From an uncultured Clostridia bacterium (GTDB taxonomy: Bacteria > Bacillota > Clostridia > TANB77 > CAG-508), in NCBI GenBank assembly GCA_928721915.1, contig CAKMVZ010000001.1, forward strand, positions 372,001 through 436,000: 64,000 nt of DNA. The letters run 5' to 3'. The translations under genes were made by a program, and so were the position numbers. The notes below the pieces were generated by a model that saw nothing but the letters and a program-made list of their open reading frames with translations, searched no databases and was not told where the DNA came from. Shown one piece after another: positions 17,809 through 27,657 of the stretch (its first letter is position 1; the number at the start of each line of letters is the position of its first letter).

Positions 17809-19932
17809 ATGATTGATAAATTGGTAATCGTTGAATCACCTGCAAAGGCAAATACGATTAAAAAATTTTTAGGAGGAAGTAGCAAAGTTGTTGCTTCAAT
17901 GGGACATATTAGAGATTTGCCAAAATCAAAATTAGGTGTTGATATTGAACATGACTTTGAACCTGAATATATAAATATTAGAGGAAAGGGAACACTTATT
18001 AATTCTTTAAAAAAAGATGCCAAAGAAGCAAAAAATATATATTTGGCAACTGACCCTGACCGTGAAGGAGAAGCAATTGCTTGGCATTTGGCTTATATTT
18101 TAGGGTTAGATCCAAAAACTGCAAATAGAGTAACATTTAATGAAATTACATCAAAAGCAGTAAAAGCAGGTATATCAAATCCCAGAAATATTGATTTAAA
18201 TTTAACAGATGCTCAGCAAGCAAGACGTGTTTTAGATAGAATTGTTGGTTATAAAATTAGTCCTGTTCTTTGGAAAAAAGTTCAAAAAGGTTTATCTGCA
18301 GGTCGTGTTCAATCAGTTGCAGTAAGATTAATAGTTGAAAGAGAAGAAGAAATTGAAAACTTTATTCCAGAAGAATATTGGAATATAACTTTAATTGCTT
18401 CAGATTTTCCAACTAAAACTCAGTTTGAATGTAAATTTATAGGAAAAGATGGAAAAAAATTAGAACTTCATTCTAAAGAAGACGTAGATGAAGTTTTAAA
18501 GAATTTAGAAGGTGCAAAATATATAGTAAAAGAAATAAAAAAAGGAGAAAAGAGAAGAACTCCAGCACCACCTTTTACAACAAGTACAATGCAACAAGAG
18601 GCTTCAAGAAAATTAAATTTTGCAATTAAAAAGACTATGTCTGTTGCTCAAACTTTGTATGAAGGAGTAAGACTTCCAGAACATGGATTAACAGGTCTAA
18701 TTACTTATATGAGAACTGACTCAACTAGAATCTCAGAAGAAGCAAGAGCAGCGGCAAAAGAAGTAATTACAGCAAAGTTTGGTGAGCAATATTATGAAAA
18801 TAGATATTATAGAACTAAAAAAGATGCTCAAGATGCGCACGAAGCAATTAGACCGGCTCATATTGAACTTTCTCCTGAAGATATAAAAGAAAGTTTAACT
18901 CCTGACCAATTTAAACTTTATAGATTAATTTACAATAGATTTATAGCTAGTCAAATGTCGCCAGCGGTTTATGATACTTTGACTGTAAATATTGATGGAA
19001 ATAATTATAATTTTAGAGCAAATGGTCAAACTTTAAAATTTAAAGGTTTTATGATTTTATATGTTGAAGGAGAAGATGTAGAACAAACTGAAGAATTTAC
19101 TAAGATTCCGGTGCTTCATGAAAATGAAGAAGTTAAAAAAGAAGATTTGAAATCAAAACAAAGCTTTACAGAGCCACCTCCAAGATATACAGAAGCAAGT
19201 TTAGTAAAAGCTTTAGAAGAAAAAGGAATAGGTAGACCAAGTACTTATGCTCCTACAATTACAACTATTTTAGCAAGACATTATATAGAAAAAAATCAAA
19301 AGCAATTAGTTCCAACAGATTTAGGAAGAATTGTAAATAAGTTATTAATAGAAAATTTTCCAGATATAATAAATGTTGAGTTTACTGCAAAAATTGAAGA
19401 AGATTTTGATAAAATTGCAGAAGGGGAAGAAAAGTGGAAAGATGTTATAAGAAGATTTTATTCGCCATTTTCTGTAACTTTAGATAGAGTGGAAAAAGAA
19501 TTAGAACATGTTCAGCTAGAACCAGAAGTATCTAATGTGCCATGTGAAAAATGTGGTAGAATGATGGTTATAAAATACGGTAGATATGGAAAATTTTTAG
19601 CTTGTCCGGGATACCCAGAATGTAAAAATGCTAAGCCTTTAGTAGAGACTATAGATGTTCCATGCCCAGTCTGTGGAGGAAAAGTTCAAGTTAGAAAAAC
19701 TAAAAAAGGAAGAAATTATTATATTTGTGAAAATAATAAAGGGGTAGAACAAGGTTGCAACTATATTTCGTGGAATAAACCAAAGCCAGGAGAAAAATTT
19801 GATCCTGAAGCAGAAAAAGAAAAGGTTGTTAAAAAGAAAACTGGCAAAAAAACTACTAAAAAATCTGTTAGTAAAGTTACTGCTAAAAAGTCTACTAAAA
19901 AAACTTCGAGAAAGTCTACAACTAAAAAGTAA
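17809..19932 (+). CDS. topA: DNA topoisomerase I
   Basis: 707 residues. Toprim domain at the N terminus (KLVIVESPAKANTIKKFLG; later ATDPDREGEAIAWHL), catalytic Tyr in GLITYMRTDSTR near residue 303, then two zinc-ribbon domains (CEKCG...CPGYPEC and CPVCGG...C...C). It ends in a Lys/Thr/Ser-rich tail of about 45 residues made of KKS/KKT repeats, probably for DNA binding. Relaxes negative supercoils. Monocistronic. Confidence 0.96.
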   Translation: MIDKLVIVESPAKANTIKKFLGGSSKVVASMGHIRDLPKSKLGVDIEHDFEPEYINIRGKGTLINSLKKDAKEAKNIYLATDPDREGEAIAWHLAYILGLDPKTANRVTFNEITSKAVKAGISNPRNIDLNLTDAQQARRVLDRIVGYKISPVLWKKVQKGLSAGRVQSVAVRLIVEREEEIENFIPEEYWNITLIASDFPTKTQFECKFIGKDGKKLELHSKEDVDEVLKNLEGAKYIVKEIKKGEKRRTPAPPFTTSTMQQEASRKLNFAIKKTMSVAQTLYEGVRLPEHGLTGLITYMRTDSTRISEEARAAAKEVITAKFGEQYYENRYYRTKKDAQDAHEAIRPAHIELSPEDIKESLTPDQFKLYRLIYNRFIASQMSPAVYDTLTVNIDGNNYNFRANGQTLKFKGFMILYVEGEDVEQTEEFTKIPVLHENEEVKKEDLKSKQSFTEPPPRYTEASLVKALEEKGIGRPSTYAPTITTILARHYIEKNQKQLVPTDLGRIVNKLLIENFPDIINVEFTAKIEEDFDKIAEGEEKWKDVIRRFYSPFSVTLDRVEKELEHVQLEPEVSNVPCEKCGRMMVIKYGRYGKFLACPGYPECKNAKPLVETIDVPCPVCGGKVQVRKTKKGRNYYICENNKGVEQGCNYISWNKPKPGEKFDPEAEKEKVVKKKTGKKTTKKSVSKVTAKKSTKKTSRKSTTKK

Positions 19933-19972
19933 TGTGATTTTTAAAATCCAAAGTTTTTAAGCTAAAAAATAT

Positions 19973-20012
19973 AAAGCATGAAATACTATATTTTACAGTA
20001 TTTCATGCTTTT
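19973..20012 (+). terminator. Terminator after topA
   Basis: AAAGCATGAAATACT / AGTATTTCATGCTTT, a 15-bp stem followed by T-rich sequence. Symmetrical enough to serve the convergent 20036 gene as well. Confidence 0.8.
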
Positions 20013-20035
20013 ATAAATATAAATAAATTTTAAAA

Positions 20036-20287
20036 TTATTCTTCTGTAATTTCTTCAAAACGATATTTTTGTTTTACATCAGGATATTTTTCATGGTCAA
20101 CCTCTGATAAAAACATTTCAAGAGGCCTTGCATAAATTCCATCTTTATGATTTGTTTTTCCTTGATTGTCCATACAAGCATATACAACTAAATTTTCTCC
20201 AGTTTCGCTATGTTTTGCTAAAGTTATAACTAATGCTCTCGTTCCTTTAAAATGTTTCCACATTGTAAATGGTTTTACTTCTCTCAT
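20036..20287 (-). CDS. DUF1653 family protein
   Basis: 83 residues. It fits the short DUF1653 pattern: an N-terminal W-x-H-F-K-G, AKHSETGENLVVY in the middle and ARPLEMFLSEVD toward the end. Function unknown; members are small cytosolic proteins. AGGAGG upstream of the ATG. Confidence 0.8.
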   Translation of the reverse strand: MREVKPFTMWKHFKGTRALVITLAKHSETGENLVVYACMDNQGKTNHKDGIYARPLEMFLSEVDHEKYPDVKQKYRFEEITEE

Positions 20288-20413
20288 ATGTTTTCCTCCT
20301 AGTATTAAAAAATATTAAAACTTTTATTAATATAAAAATTTTAAGCTAAAATAAATTATTATAATTATATAATAAAACTTAAAAATGTAAATATATTTTA
20401 AGAAAATAGTTTT

Positions 20414-20442
20414 TTGACTTAAATGTATATAAGAGTTATAAT
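20414..20442 (+). promoter_or_regulatory. Promoter of the 20497 cassette gene
   Basis: TTGACT (20414-20419), 17-bp spacer, TATAAT (20437-20442). The leader has a TATCC...GGATA hairpin (20450-20469). Confidence 0.75.
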
Positions 20443-20496
20443 TAAAGAGTATCCGGGTGAAACTGGATAAAAAAATTTAAGAAAAGAGGTAGCACT

Positions 20497-21048
20497 ATGA
20501 AAAATGGTAATGTGCAGACGAAACGGTTATTCATGGAGGTAAACGGAATTGTAAAAGAACTTGATATGACTCGTCTTTCAGCGGGAGTTGTAGATGCTCT
20601 TGAGAAAGAATATGCTAAAAGCAAGGTAGTAGGTATCAGTCGGAAGTTATATAACTATATGACTGAATACTTGGCTGACCAGACAGCGGACTATTTACTT
20701 GCGATAAATGAAGCAAACAGCGAAGCTGCAAAAGCGAAGATTTTCGCAAGTAGATTCGGTGTGAAATGTAACGAAAGTCCGTGCCTGTTAGCAAGCCTGT
20801 GCTGGGTTGAGACAATGGTAGATATTGATCCTGAATTTAGTAGCAAGGATATTTCTATCCGAAGTGTGAGAAACTATTTGTCTCAGTTGTTAGGGCATTG
20901 CTCCTATGGTAGAATGTCAAAGGAATTTAAGGAATGGGACGAAAATCCATTTAAGTATACAGACATGATGGTAGGTTTCGTCAGGTTTTTAAAGTATTTT
21001 TATTCTTTAATTAAGCTTGATATGCAGCCTGTATTAGAGGCTTGCTAA
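20497..21048 (+). CDS. Unrecognised helical protein, single-gene cassette
   Basis: 183 residues, predicted mostly helical, with five Cys (in CNESPCLLASLCWVE, GHCSYGR and the final residue). No domain recognised, no signal peptide. It has its own strong promoter, leader hairpin and GC-rich terminator, and sits alone between the DUF1653 gene and trmFO. Codon usage is GC-balanced, with CGG as Arg at 20524 and 20641; a shift at either would destroy the frame. Same style as the cassettes at 10419, 26865 and 41763, suggesting a common outside source. Confidence 0.7.
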   Translation: MKNGNVQTKRLFMEVNGIVKELDMTRLSAGVVDALEKEYAKSKVVGISRKLYNYMTEYLADQTADYLLAINEANSEAAKAKIFASRFGVKCNESPCLLASLCWVETMVDIDPEFSSKDISIRSVRNYLSQLLGHCSYGRMSKEFKEWDENPFKYTDMMVGFVRFLKYFYSLIKLDMQPVLEAC

Positions 21049-21076
21049 GTTTAAAAAAAGAATAAACCTCTTTTAA

Positions 21077-21121
21077 GCAAAAAGCCCCATGTCTTCGGAC
21101 ATTGGGGCTCTTGCTTTTTTT
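21077..21121 (+). terminator. Terminator of the 20497 cassette
   Basis: AGCCCCATGTC-TTCG-GACATTGGGGCT (one bulge) with outer GCAA/TTGC pairing, then seven T. Confidence 0.9.
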
Positions 21122-21180
21122 GTAAAAATGTTTTAGAATACTAAAGTAAAAAAATTTAAAAGTAAAAGGAATTTATAGAT

Positions 21181-22524
21181 ATGAAAGATTATATAACTGT
21201 TATAGGTGGAGGGTTGGCCGGAACAGAAGCTGCTATGCAAATTGCTAAAAACAAAATAAAAGTTAAACTTTATGAAATGAAACCTGTAAAATTTTCTCCT
21301 GCACATTCTAATAAAGATTTAGCAGAAATCGTTTGCAGTAATTCATTTAAATCAAATTTACTAACAAATGCATGTGGACTTTTAAAAGAGGAGTTAAGAA
21401 TATTGGGTTCTTTCTTAATTCCAATAGCAGATAAAGTAAAAGTTCCAGCAGGTCAAGCGTTAGCAGTAGATAGAGATGAATTTTCAAAAGAAGTTACAAA
21501 ATTATTAGAAGAAAATGAATATATAGAAATAATTAGAGAAGAAGTAGAAGAAATTCCAGAAGATGGAATAGTAATAATTGCAACAGGTCCTTTAACATCT
21601 GAAAAATTGTCAAATGAAATTTCAAAATTAATTGATTCTAATGGTCTATATTTTTATGATGCAGCAGCTCCAATAATTGAAAAAGATTCAATTAATATGG
21701 ATATTGCTTTTTATGGAAATAGATATCAGCAGGAAAGAGGAAAAGATGAGGCAATAGAGGCTTGGCAAAATAGAATAAGTGTGCAAGAAAAGAGTTATAT
21801 TAATCTTCCAATGAATAAGGAAGAATATGAAAATTTTGTTACAGAACTTGTAAAAGCTGAGACTGTAGTTTTGCATGATTTTGAAAAAAGAGAGATTTTT
21901 GAAGGGTGCATGCCAGTTGAAATTATGGCAAAAAGAGGAATAGATACATTAAGATTTGGGCCATTAAAACCTGTAGGATTTACAGATAAAAGAACAGGAA
22001 AAAGACCATATGCAGTAGTTCAATTAAGACAAGATAATAAAGAAGGAACTTTATTTAATATGGTTGGATTTCAAACTAATTTAAAATATGGTGAGCAAAA
22101 AAGAGTATTTTCAATGATTCCAGGATTGGAAAATGCAAATTTTGTAAAATACGGAGTTATGCATAGAAATACTTTTATTAATTCGCCAGATTTATTGGAC
22201 GAAACTTATAATTTTAAGAAAAACAGCAATATTTATTTTGCGGGGCAAATTACGGGGGTAGAAGGTTATGTTGAATCTATTTCATCAGGTTTTGTTGCAG
22301 GAATAAATGCAGTTAAAAAGTTTTTAAATAAAGAAAAAAGTATTTATCCAAATGAAACTGTTATAGGTGCTTTAGCAAATTATATTTCATCTAAAAAAGA
22401 AAATTTTCAACCAATGAATGCAAATTTTGGAATATTACCAGAATTATCAGAAAAAATACGAGATAAAAAAGAACGTTATCAAAAATTAGCTGATAGAAGT
22501 TTGGAAATTATAAATAAAATATAA
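21181..22524 (+). CDS. trmFO: Methylene-THF:tRNA (uracil-54-C5)-methyltransferase TrmFO
   Basis: 447 residues. FAD-binding GGGLAGTEAAMQIAK (about 8-22), the AEIVCSNSFKSN block with a conserved Cys near residue 54, FEGCMPVEIMA with a second Cys near 244, and FAGQITGVEGYVES near 358. Makes m5U54 in tRNA with methylene-tetrahydrofolate and FAD. AT-rich native codon usage, no frame break. Confidence 0.95.
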   Translation: MKDYITVIGGGLAGTEAAMQIAKNKIKVKLYEMKPVKFSPAHSNKDLAEIVCSNSFKSNLLTNACGLLKEELRILGSFLIPIADKVKVPAGQALAVDRDEFSKEVTKLLEENEYIEIIREEVEEIPEDGIVIIATGPLTSEKLSNEISKLIDSNGLYFYDAAAPIIEKDSINMDIAFYGNRYQQERGKDEAIEAWQNRISVQEKSYINLPMNKEEYENFVTELVKAETVVLHDFEKREIFEGCMPVEIMAKRGIDTLRFGPLKPVGFTDKRTGKRPYAVVQLRQDNKEGTLFNMVGFQTNLKYGEQKRVFSMIPGLENANFVKYGVMHRNTFINSPDLLDETYNFKKNSNIYFAGQITGVEGYVESISSGFVAGINAVKKFLNKEKSIYPNETVIGALANYISSKKENFQPMNANFGILPELSEKIRDKKERYQKLADRSLEIINKI

Positions 22525-22545
22525 ATTTTTAAGATATCAATAAGA

Positions 22546-22583
22546 AAACCCCCTCCTTTATAAGCGAGGGGGCGGTTTTTTTC
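22546..22583. terminator. Terminator between convergent trmFO and the 22591 gene
   Basis: ACCCCCTC / GAGGGGGC stem followed by GGTTTTTTT. Confidence 0.85.
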
Positions 22584-22590
22584 ATACTTT

Positions 22591-23181
22591 TTAATTAGGT
22601 AGAACTAATTTAAAGTATGAGTAAGAAACGTTTGGCGGGAAGTTTTTATCAGAAATACCCATAGCTACGATGATTTCTCCTTCATAACTACTTAAGTCCA
22701 GCTTTGTGGACCAATTGTTATCTCCGTTTAGCAGAAAGTTATCACTTAACTTTCTACCATTTAAGTCCTCAAACCAAATTTTGATTCGAGAAACTTCTTG
22801 GTTGAAACCTATAACTGCCTGAGCCAAAAGATTATTGTCATTTGAAATTTCTTCCAAATTAATACCTTTGGCTTTAACGACATCTTCTTTAGAGTATGGC
22901 TGAAGCCACGCACCATTGAAGAATACGTTAACAGTTGACATGACAATTTCTTCATTATCAGAAGAATTTGCCTGTGTTTCTGTTTCTTCGGTTTTAGTAT
23001 CATTCTCTGTACTAGACTGCTCTTCAGTCTGTACAGTCTGAGAATTGTCAGCAGATTTATTCAGGTTTCCCTGAACTAATACTGCGATAATTAATCCTAC
23101 AGTTATGATGATAAAAGCTGCTCCACCAATAATAATTTTGCTTAAGAGACTTAAACCTCTTATTTTGTTAATAATCCGCAT
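22591..23181 (-). CDS. Unrecognised membrane-anchored protein, cassette class
   Basis: The ATG at 23181, preceded by AAAGGAAGG, is preferred over the upstream in-frame ATGs. 196 residues: a basic N terminus (MRIINKIRG), one membrane segment (about 14-36), a Ser/Thr/Glu/Asn-rich linker (about 40-82), then an extracytoplasmic domain of about 110 residues (VNVFFNGAWLQPYSKEDV, later SRIKIWFEDLNGRKLSDNF) that I do not recognise. It uses CGG as Arg at codon 2 (23178-23176) and has more GC-balanced codons than its neighbours. A GCCAG/CTGGC hairpin (23198-23211) lies in the leader. Confidence 0.65.
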   Translation of the reverse strand: MRIINKIRGLSLLSKIIIGGAAFIIITVGLIIAVLVQGNLNKSADNSQTVQTEEQSSTENDTKTEETETQANSSDNEEIVMSTVNVFFNGAWLQPYSKEDVVKAKGINLEEISNDNNLLAQAVIGFNQEVSRIKIWFEDLNGRKLSDNFLLNGDNNWSTKLDLSSYEGEIIVAMGISDKNFPPNVSYSYFKLVLPN

Positions 23182-23492
23182 AAAAACCTTCCTTTCTGCC
23201 AGCACTCTGGCGTCAAATTTTTTAAAATTTACTTGCTTAACATTCCTGCCGCAACTATTTTAATTATAGCAAAAATATGTTTTTTATGCAATATTTATAA
23301 TTTTTTACTAGGTTTTAATAAAAATTATTTAAATAAAAACTAAAGATATATAATATTTATCTTAAAAATACTAGTATTTAGACAAAAAGTAGTTGTTTTT
23401 TAAGTTTTTTTGATATATAATAATCAATATTAAAATAAGAAATGGATATGATTTTAAAAATTATTATATTAAAAATAGAAAGGAAGATTTTT
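23182..23492. other. 311-bp divergent spacer between the 22591 gene and gatC
   Basis: No gene seen. Contains the leader hairpin of the minus-strand gene (23198-23211) and the gatC promoter TTGTTT (23393-23398) - 17 bp - TATAAT (23416-23421). Confidence 0.6.
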
Positions 23493-23780
23493 ATGTCTAT
23501 TAGTAAAGAAGAGATTATTCATATTGCTAAGCTTGCAAGTCTTAATCTTTCTCAAGAAGAGATTGAAAAATATACGAAAGATATGCAAGAAATCTTAGAA
23601 TTTGCAAATACTGTTAATAATGTTGATACTGAAAAAATAAAAGAAACTATTGGCGCAAATGATAATTATAATGTTTTTAGAAAAGATGAGATAAAACAAA
23701 CTATATCAAAAGAAGAATTACTAAAAAATGCACCAAGTCAAGATGAGGGTATGTTTAGAATACCAAAAGTACTTCAGTAG
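23493..23780 (+). CDS. gatC: Asp/Glu-tRNA amidotransferase subunit C
   Basis: 95 residues from the ATG at 23493 (GAAAGGAAG upstream). Family pattern ISKEEIIHIAKLASLNLSQEE and the C-terminal DEGMFRIPKVL are clear. First gene of gatCAB, which converts misacylated Glu-tRNA(Gln) and/or Asp-tRNA(Asn) to the correct amides. Confidence 0.93.
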   Translation: MSISKEEIIHIAKLASLNLSQEEIEKYTKDMQEILEFANTVNNVDTEKIKETIGANDNYNVFRKDEIKQTISKEELLKNAPSQDEGMFRIPKVLQ

Positions 23781-23815
23781 CAATAAGTAACTATATTTGA
23801 AAGGAGTTTTTTAAA

Positions 23816-25294
23816 TTGAAATTATATGAATATACAGCTCATGAATTAGCTGAAATGTTAAATAAAAAAGAAATTTCATCAGAAGAGCTAACAAAAGCTT
23901 ATTATGACAGAATTAAAGAAAAAGATGAAGAAGTTAAAGCATATGTTTCATTAATAGAGGATAAGGCTTTAAAAAGAGCAAAACAAGTTGATGAAAAAAG
24001 AGCTAAAAATGAAAATGTAGAAAAATATGCAGGTATTCCAATTGGAATAAAAGATAATATGTGTATAAGAAATACAAAAACTACATGTAGTTCTAAAATG
24101 TTAGAAAATTTTGTTTCTCCTTATAATGCAACAGTTATAGATAAATTAAATTCAGAAGATCTTGTATTTCTAGGAAAACTAAATATGGATGAATTTGCAA
24201 TGGGTGGTTCAACTGAATATTCTGCATTTTTTAAAACTCATAATCCATGGGATTTATCTAGAGTTCCAGGTGGTTCATCAGGAGGAAGTGCAGCGGCTGT
24301 TGCAGCTAAAATGGCTCCATGGACTTTAGGAAGTGATACAGGTGGAAGTATTCGTCAGCCATCATCACTTTGTGGTGTTGTTGGTTTAAAACCTACTTAT
24401 GGTTTAGTTTCAAGATATGGTTTAGTTGCTTTTGCTTCATCTTTAGACCAAATTGGACCAATTACTAAAGATGTTACAGATGCTGCAATTTTACTTAACT
24501 TAATTGCAGGTCATGACGAAAAAGATTCAACATCTTTAAAATTAGAGAAAAAAGATTATACTTTAAGTTTAAAAAATGATGTAAAAGGAATGAAAATTGG
24601 TATTCCTAAAGAATATATTGGAGAAGGAATAAATGAAGAAGTAAAAAGTGCAATTTTAGAAGTTGCTAAAAAATATGAAGAAATGGGAGCAATTGTTGAA
24701 GAATGTTCTTTAGATGTTGGAAAATATGCAACAGCAGTTTATTACATTATAGCTTGTGCAGAAGCTAGTTCAAATTTAGGTAGATTTGATGGAATAAGAT
24801 ATGGTTATAGAAGTGAAAATTTTGAAAATTTAAAAGATATTTATAAAAATTCAAGAAGTGAAGGATTTGGACCAGAAGTTAAAAGAAGAATTATTTTAGG
24901 AACTTATGTGCTTTCTTCTGGATATTATGATGCTTATTATAAAAAAGCGCAAAAAGTGAGAACTGTTATAAAAAATGCATATAATGAACTATTTCAAAAG
25001 TATGATTTATTATTAACACCAACATCTCCAACAACAGCATTTAAAATAGGAGAAAAATCAAATAATCCGCTTGAGATGTACTTAGCAGATATTTGCACAG
25101 TTCCTGTAAATATTGCAGGACTTCCAGGAATGAGTATTCCATGCTCATTAGATAGCAAAGGGCTTCCTATTGGATTTCAATTAATATCAAATAGTTTTCA
25201 AGAAGAAAAAATATTTAGAGCAGCATATTCATATGAACAAAATAGCAATTTTAAAGCAAATGAACCGACATTTAAAAAAGGAGGCGATAAATAA
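23816..25294 (+). CDS. gatA: Asp/Glu-tRNA amidotransferase subunit A
   Basis: 492 residues, amidase signature enzyme. Catalytic Lys in PIGIKDNM (near 79), the Ser-rich PGGSSGGSAAAVAA loop, and the nucleophile region GSDTGGSIRQPSSLCG (near 176). TTG start after AAAGGAG. Releases ammonia from Gln for GatB. Its stop overlaps the gatB start by one base (TAATG). Confidence 0.96.
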   Translation: MKLYEYTAHELAEMLNKKEISSEELTKAYYDRIKEKDEEVKAYVSLIEDKALKRAKQVDEKRAKNENVEKYAGIPIGIKDNMCIRNTKTTCSSKMLENFVSPYNATVIDKLNSEDLVFLGKLNMDEFAMGGSTEYSAFFKTHNPWDLSRVPGGSSGGSAAAVAAKMAPWTLGSDTGGSIRQPSSLCGVVGLKPTYGLVSRYGLVAFASSLDQIGPITKDVTDAAILLNLIAGHDEKDSTSLKLEKKDYTLSLKNDVKGMKIGIPKEYIGEGINEEVKSAILEVAKKYEEMGAIVEECSLDVGKYATAVYYIIACAEASSNLGRFDGIRYGYRSENFENLKDIYKNSRSEGFGPEVKRRIILGTYVLSSGYYDAYYKKAQKVRTVIKNAYNELFQKYDLLLTPTSPTTAFKIGEKSNNPLEMYLADICTVPVNIAGLPGMSIPCSLDSKGLPIGFQLISNSFQEEKIFRAAYSYEQNSNFKANEPTFKKGGDK

Positions 25295-26733
25295 TGGCAA
25301 AAGAAGATTATGAAATGATTATTGGATTAGAAGTACATTGTGAGCTTTCAACTAAAACTAAAATCTTTTGTTCATGTCCAACAGAATTCGGAGGAGAACC
25401 TAATACTCATTGTTGCCCAATTTGTATGGGGCTTCCAGGAACGCTTCCAGTATTAAATGAAAAAGTAGTTGAATATGCTGTAAAAGCAGGTCTTGCTACA
25501 AATTGTTCAATTGCAAAAAATAGCAAAAATGATAGAAAAAATTATTTTTATCCAGATTTACCAAAAGCATATCAAATTTCACAATATGACTTACCACTTT
25601 GCTATGATGGATTTGTGACAATTGATACTCCTGATGGAGAAAAGAAAATTAGGTTAGAGAGAATTCATATAGAAGAAGATGCGGGAAAATTAAATCATGA
25701 TGAATATGGAAGAGGAACTTTTGTTGATTTAAATAGAGCTGGTGTTCCATTAATAGAAGTAGTATCTAGACCAGATTTAAGAAGTCCAGAAGAGGCTGAA
25801 AGCTATATGAGAAAATTAAAATCTATTTTTGAATATATTGAAGTTTCTGACTGCAAAATGCAAGAAGGTTCTTTAAGAGCTGATGTTAATGTTTCAGTTA
25901 GAAAAAAAGGAACTGAAAAACTTGGAACTAGAACTGAAATGAAAAATATGAACTCTTTTAGAAGTATAGTAAGAGCAATTAAGTATGAAGCAGAAAGACA
26001 AATTGAAGTAATAGAAGAGGGAGGTACTATTACTCAGGAAACTTTAAGATGGGATGATATTTCTGGAAAAACATTTCCTATGAGAGATAAAGAAGATGCT
26101 CAAGATTATAGATATTTTCCTGACCCTGACTTGGCTCCAATTAGACTTTCTGATGAATACATAGAAAATATTAGAAAAAATCTTCCAGAGCTTCCAGAAA
26201 GTAGAAGAAAGAGATATTTAAGTGATTATGGTTTATCGGAAAAAGCTGCAAACTTTACAGTTCAATCAAAATATTATTCAAATTTATTTGAAGATGCTAT
26301 TAAAATTTGTAATAATCCAAAAGCTGTAAGTAATATGATAATGTCTGATATTGCAAGAATTTTAAATGAAAAAGAAGAAGAACCTGATAATATTCCATTT
26401 ACAGGAGAAGATTTAGGTGAATTAATAAAATTAATAGATGATGGAAAAATAAGTTCAGCTATAGCCAAAAAAGTATTAGAAGAAATGTTTGAAAATTCAA
26501 AAAAACCATCTAAAATAATTGAAGAAAAAGGTTGGATTCAGATTTCTGATGAAGGCGAAATTAAAAAAATAGTTATGGAAATATTAGAAAAAAATCCACA
26601 ATCAATAGTAGATTTTAAAGCTGGAAAAGATAGAGCATTAGGATTTTTGGTAGGTCAAGCAATGAAAGCTACTAAAGGAAAGGCAAATCCACAGCTTTTA
26701 AATAAATTATTTTTAGAAGAATTAAATAAATAA
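25294..26733 (+). CDS. gatB: Asp/Glu-tRNA amidotransferase subunit B
   Basis: 479 residues. Start of the kinase-like domain IGLEVHCELSTKTKIFCSC, a Cys-rich zinc motif (CSCP...CCPICMG), the LNRAGVPLIEVVSRPDLRS block, and a C-terminal YqeY-like tRNA-binding domain ending near MKATKGKANPQLLNKL. Activates the misacylated residue and binds tRNA. Translationally coupled to gatA. Confidence 0.96.
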   Translation: MAKEDYEMIIGLEVHCELSTKTKIFCSCPTEFGGEPNTHCCPICMGLPGTLPVLNEKVVEYAVKAGLATNCSIAKNSKNDRKNYFYPDLPKAYQISQYDLPLCYDGFVTIDTPDGEKKIRLERIHIEEDAGKLNHDEYGRGTFVDLNRAGVPLIEVVSRPDLRSPEEAESYMRKLKSIFEYIEVSDCKMQEGSLRADVNVSVRKKGTEKLGTRTEMKNMNSFRSIVRAIKYEAERQIEVIEEGGTITQETLRWDDISGKTFPMRDKEDAQDYRYFPDPDLAPIRLSDEYIENIRKNLPELPESRRKRYLSDYGLSEKAANFTVQSKYYSNLFEDAIKICNNPKAVSNMIMSDIARILNEKEEEPDNIPFTGEDLGELIKLIDDGKISSAIAKKVLEEMFENSKKPSKIIEEKGWIQISDEGEIKKIVMEILEKNPQSIVDFKAGKDRALGFLVGQAMKATKGKANPQLLNKLFLEELNK

Positions 26734-26737
26734 AATA

Positions 26738-26776
26738 AAAAATGAACGTTAAAACTTTAATAACGTTCATTTTTTA
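26738..26776 (+). terminator. Terminator of gatCAB
   Basis: AAAATGAACGTTA / TAACGTTCATTTT hairpin followed by T. Confidence 0.85.
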
Positions 26777-26788
26777 AACACTAAAAGC

Positions 26789-26817
26789 TTTACAAATTTA
26801 TGTAAACATGGTAAAAT
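26789..26817 (+). promoter_or_regulatory. Promoter of the 26865 cassette gene
   Basis: TTTACA (26789-26794), 17-bp spacer, TAAAAT (26812-26817). Confidence 0.65.
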
Positions 26818-26864
26818 ATTTTTTGTAGACCCTTGATTAATTTCAATATTAGGAGGAAAAGCAT

Positions 26865-27263
26865 ATGTCAAAAAATTTACGGGTAAAAGTTGGAAAAGCG
26901 TTTAAAATTGGTTCTTCAAAAGAATTAGTTGAATGGCTTGATAAGTGTATTTCTTCTGTTTTAGAAGAAGAAGGAGATCACAGATATAAGCCTACGCTTC
27001 TCAAGATTGCTGATCAGAAAGACTATACTGATGATGAGCGGATCGTCTGGGTTAATATCAAGTTTAAAAGAACCAAAGAAAGAACCCAGTATACGGCTAA
27101 GGTGGTTGAAGTGCCACCAAGCGCTACAGTCTATCAGGACACAGAGAGTTGGATGAACGGTGTAACCTGTGAAACTGCTTATGAGGAGGTTGTAAGATCA
27201 ACACCTCTTTTGTGGGCAGGAAAGGGAATTGGAGTTGTAATTGTAAAAGAGCAATACCAGTAA
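26865..27263 (+). CDS. Unrecognised small protein, single-gene cassette
   Basis: 132 residues, soluble, mixed alpha/beta by eye, no recognised domain. CGG is used as Arg at 26880 (codon 6) and 27039, and Gly, Thr and Val codons include many G/C third positions, unlike gatB before it. Own promoter, AGGAGG site and GC-rich terminator. Same cassette style as 10419, 20497 and 41763. Confidence 0.7.
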   Translation: MSKNLRVKVGKAFKIGSSKELVEWLDKCISSVLEEEGDHRYKPTLLKIADQKDYTDDERIVWVNIKFKRTKERTQYTAKVVEVPPSATVYQDTESWMNGVTCETAYEEVVRSTPLLWAGKGIGVVIVKEQYQ

Positions 27264-27275
27264 CCTAAATGTTTT

Positions 27276-27315
27276 TCACCCCCTTGAGCTTGACAAAGCA
27301 ACAGGGGGTTTTTCT
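27276..27315 (+). terminator. Terminator of the 26865 cassette
   Basis: ACCCCCTTG / CAACAGGGGGT stem with one mismatch, followed by TTTTTC. Confidence 0.85.
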
Positions 27316-27560
27316 TATCTAGGAATATATCCTTTTTTAAATATATTAAAAAATATACCAAAGCATAGTGAACAAACTGCTGCTAGAATTCCTGTTTTAA
27401 ATATTGCTATACTTATGTAATATAAATTTAAATCTGTATAAATTTTTAAACAAATGAAAAGTCCAATTACACCTAATAAAGAAATAAAAAAAGCTAGTTT
27501 TTGTGTAAAAAAAGTTATTTTTAAAGTTTTTTCATCAAAATTAGTAATAAAATCTTTCAT
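27315..27560 (-). CDS. Small membrane protein of unknown function
   Basis: 81 residues with two predicted membrane segments (about 23-41 and 50-72) and a basic end (FKKGYIPR). A GGAGG site precedes the ATG. No family recognised. Confidence 0.6.
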   Translation of the reverse strand: MKDFITNFDEKTLKITFFTQKLAFFISLLGVIGLFICLKIYTDLNLYYISIAIFKTGILAAVCSLCFGIFFNIFKKGYIPR

Positions 27561-27657
27561 ACTATGTATCCTCCTTTATAAAACAATAATATCATCTAGA
27601 ATTACTTAATTCAAAGGAAATTATTGTAAAAAAAATTAGGCATAAAGAAATGCCTAA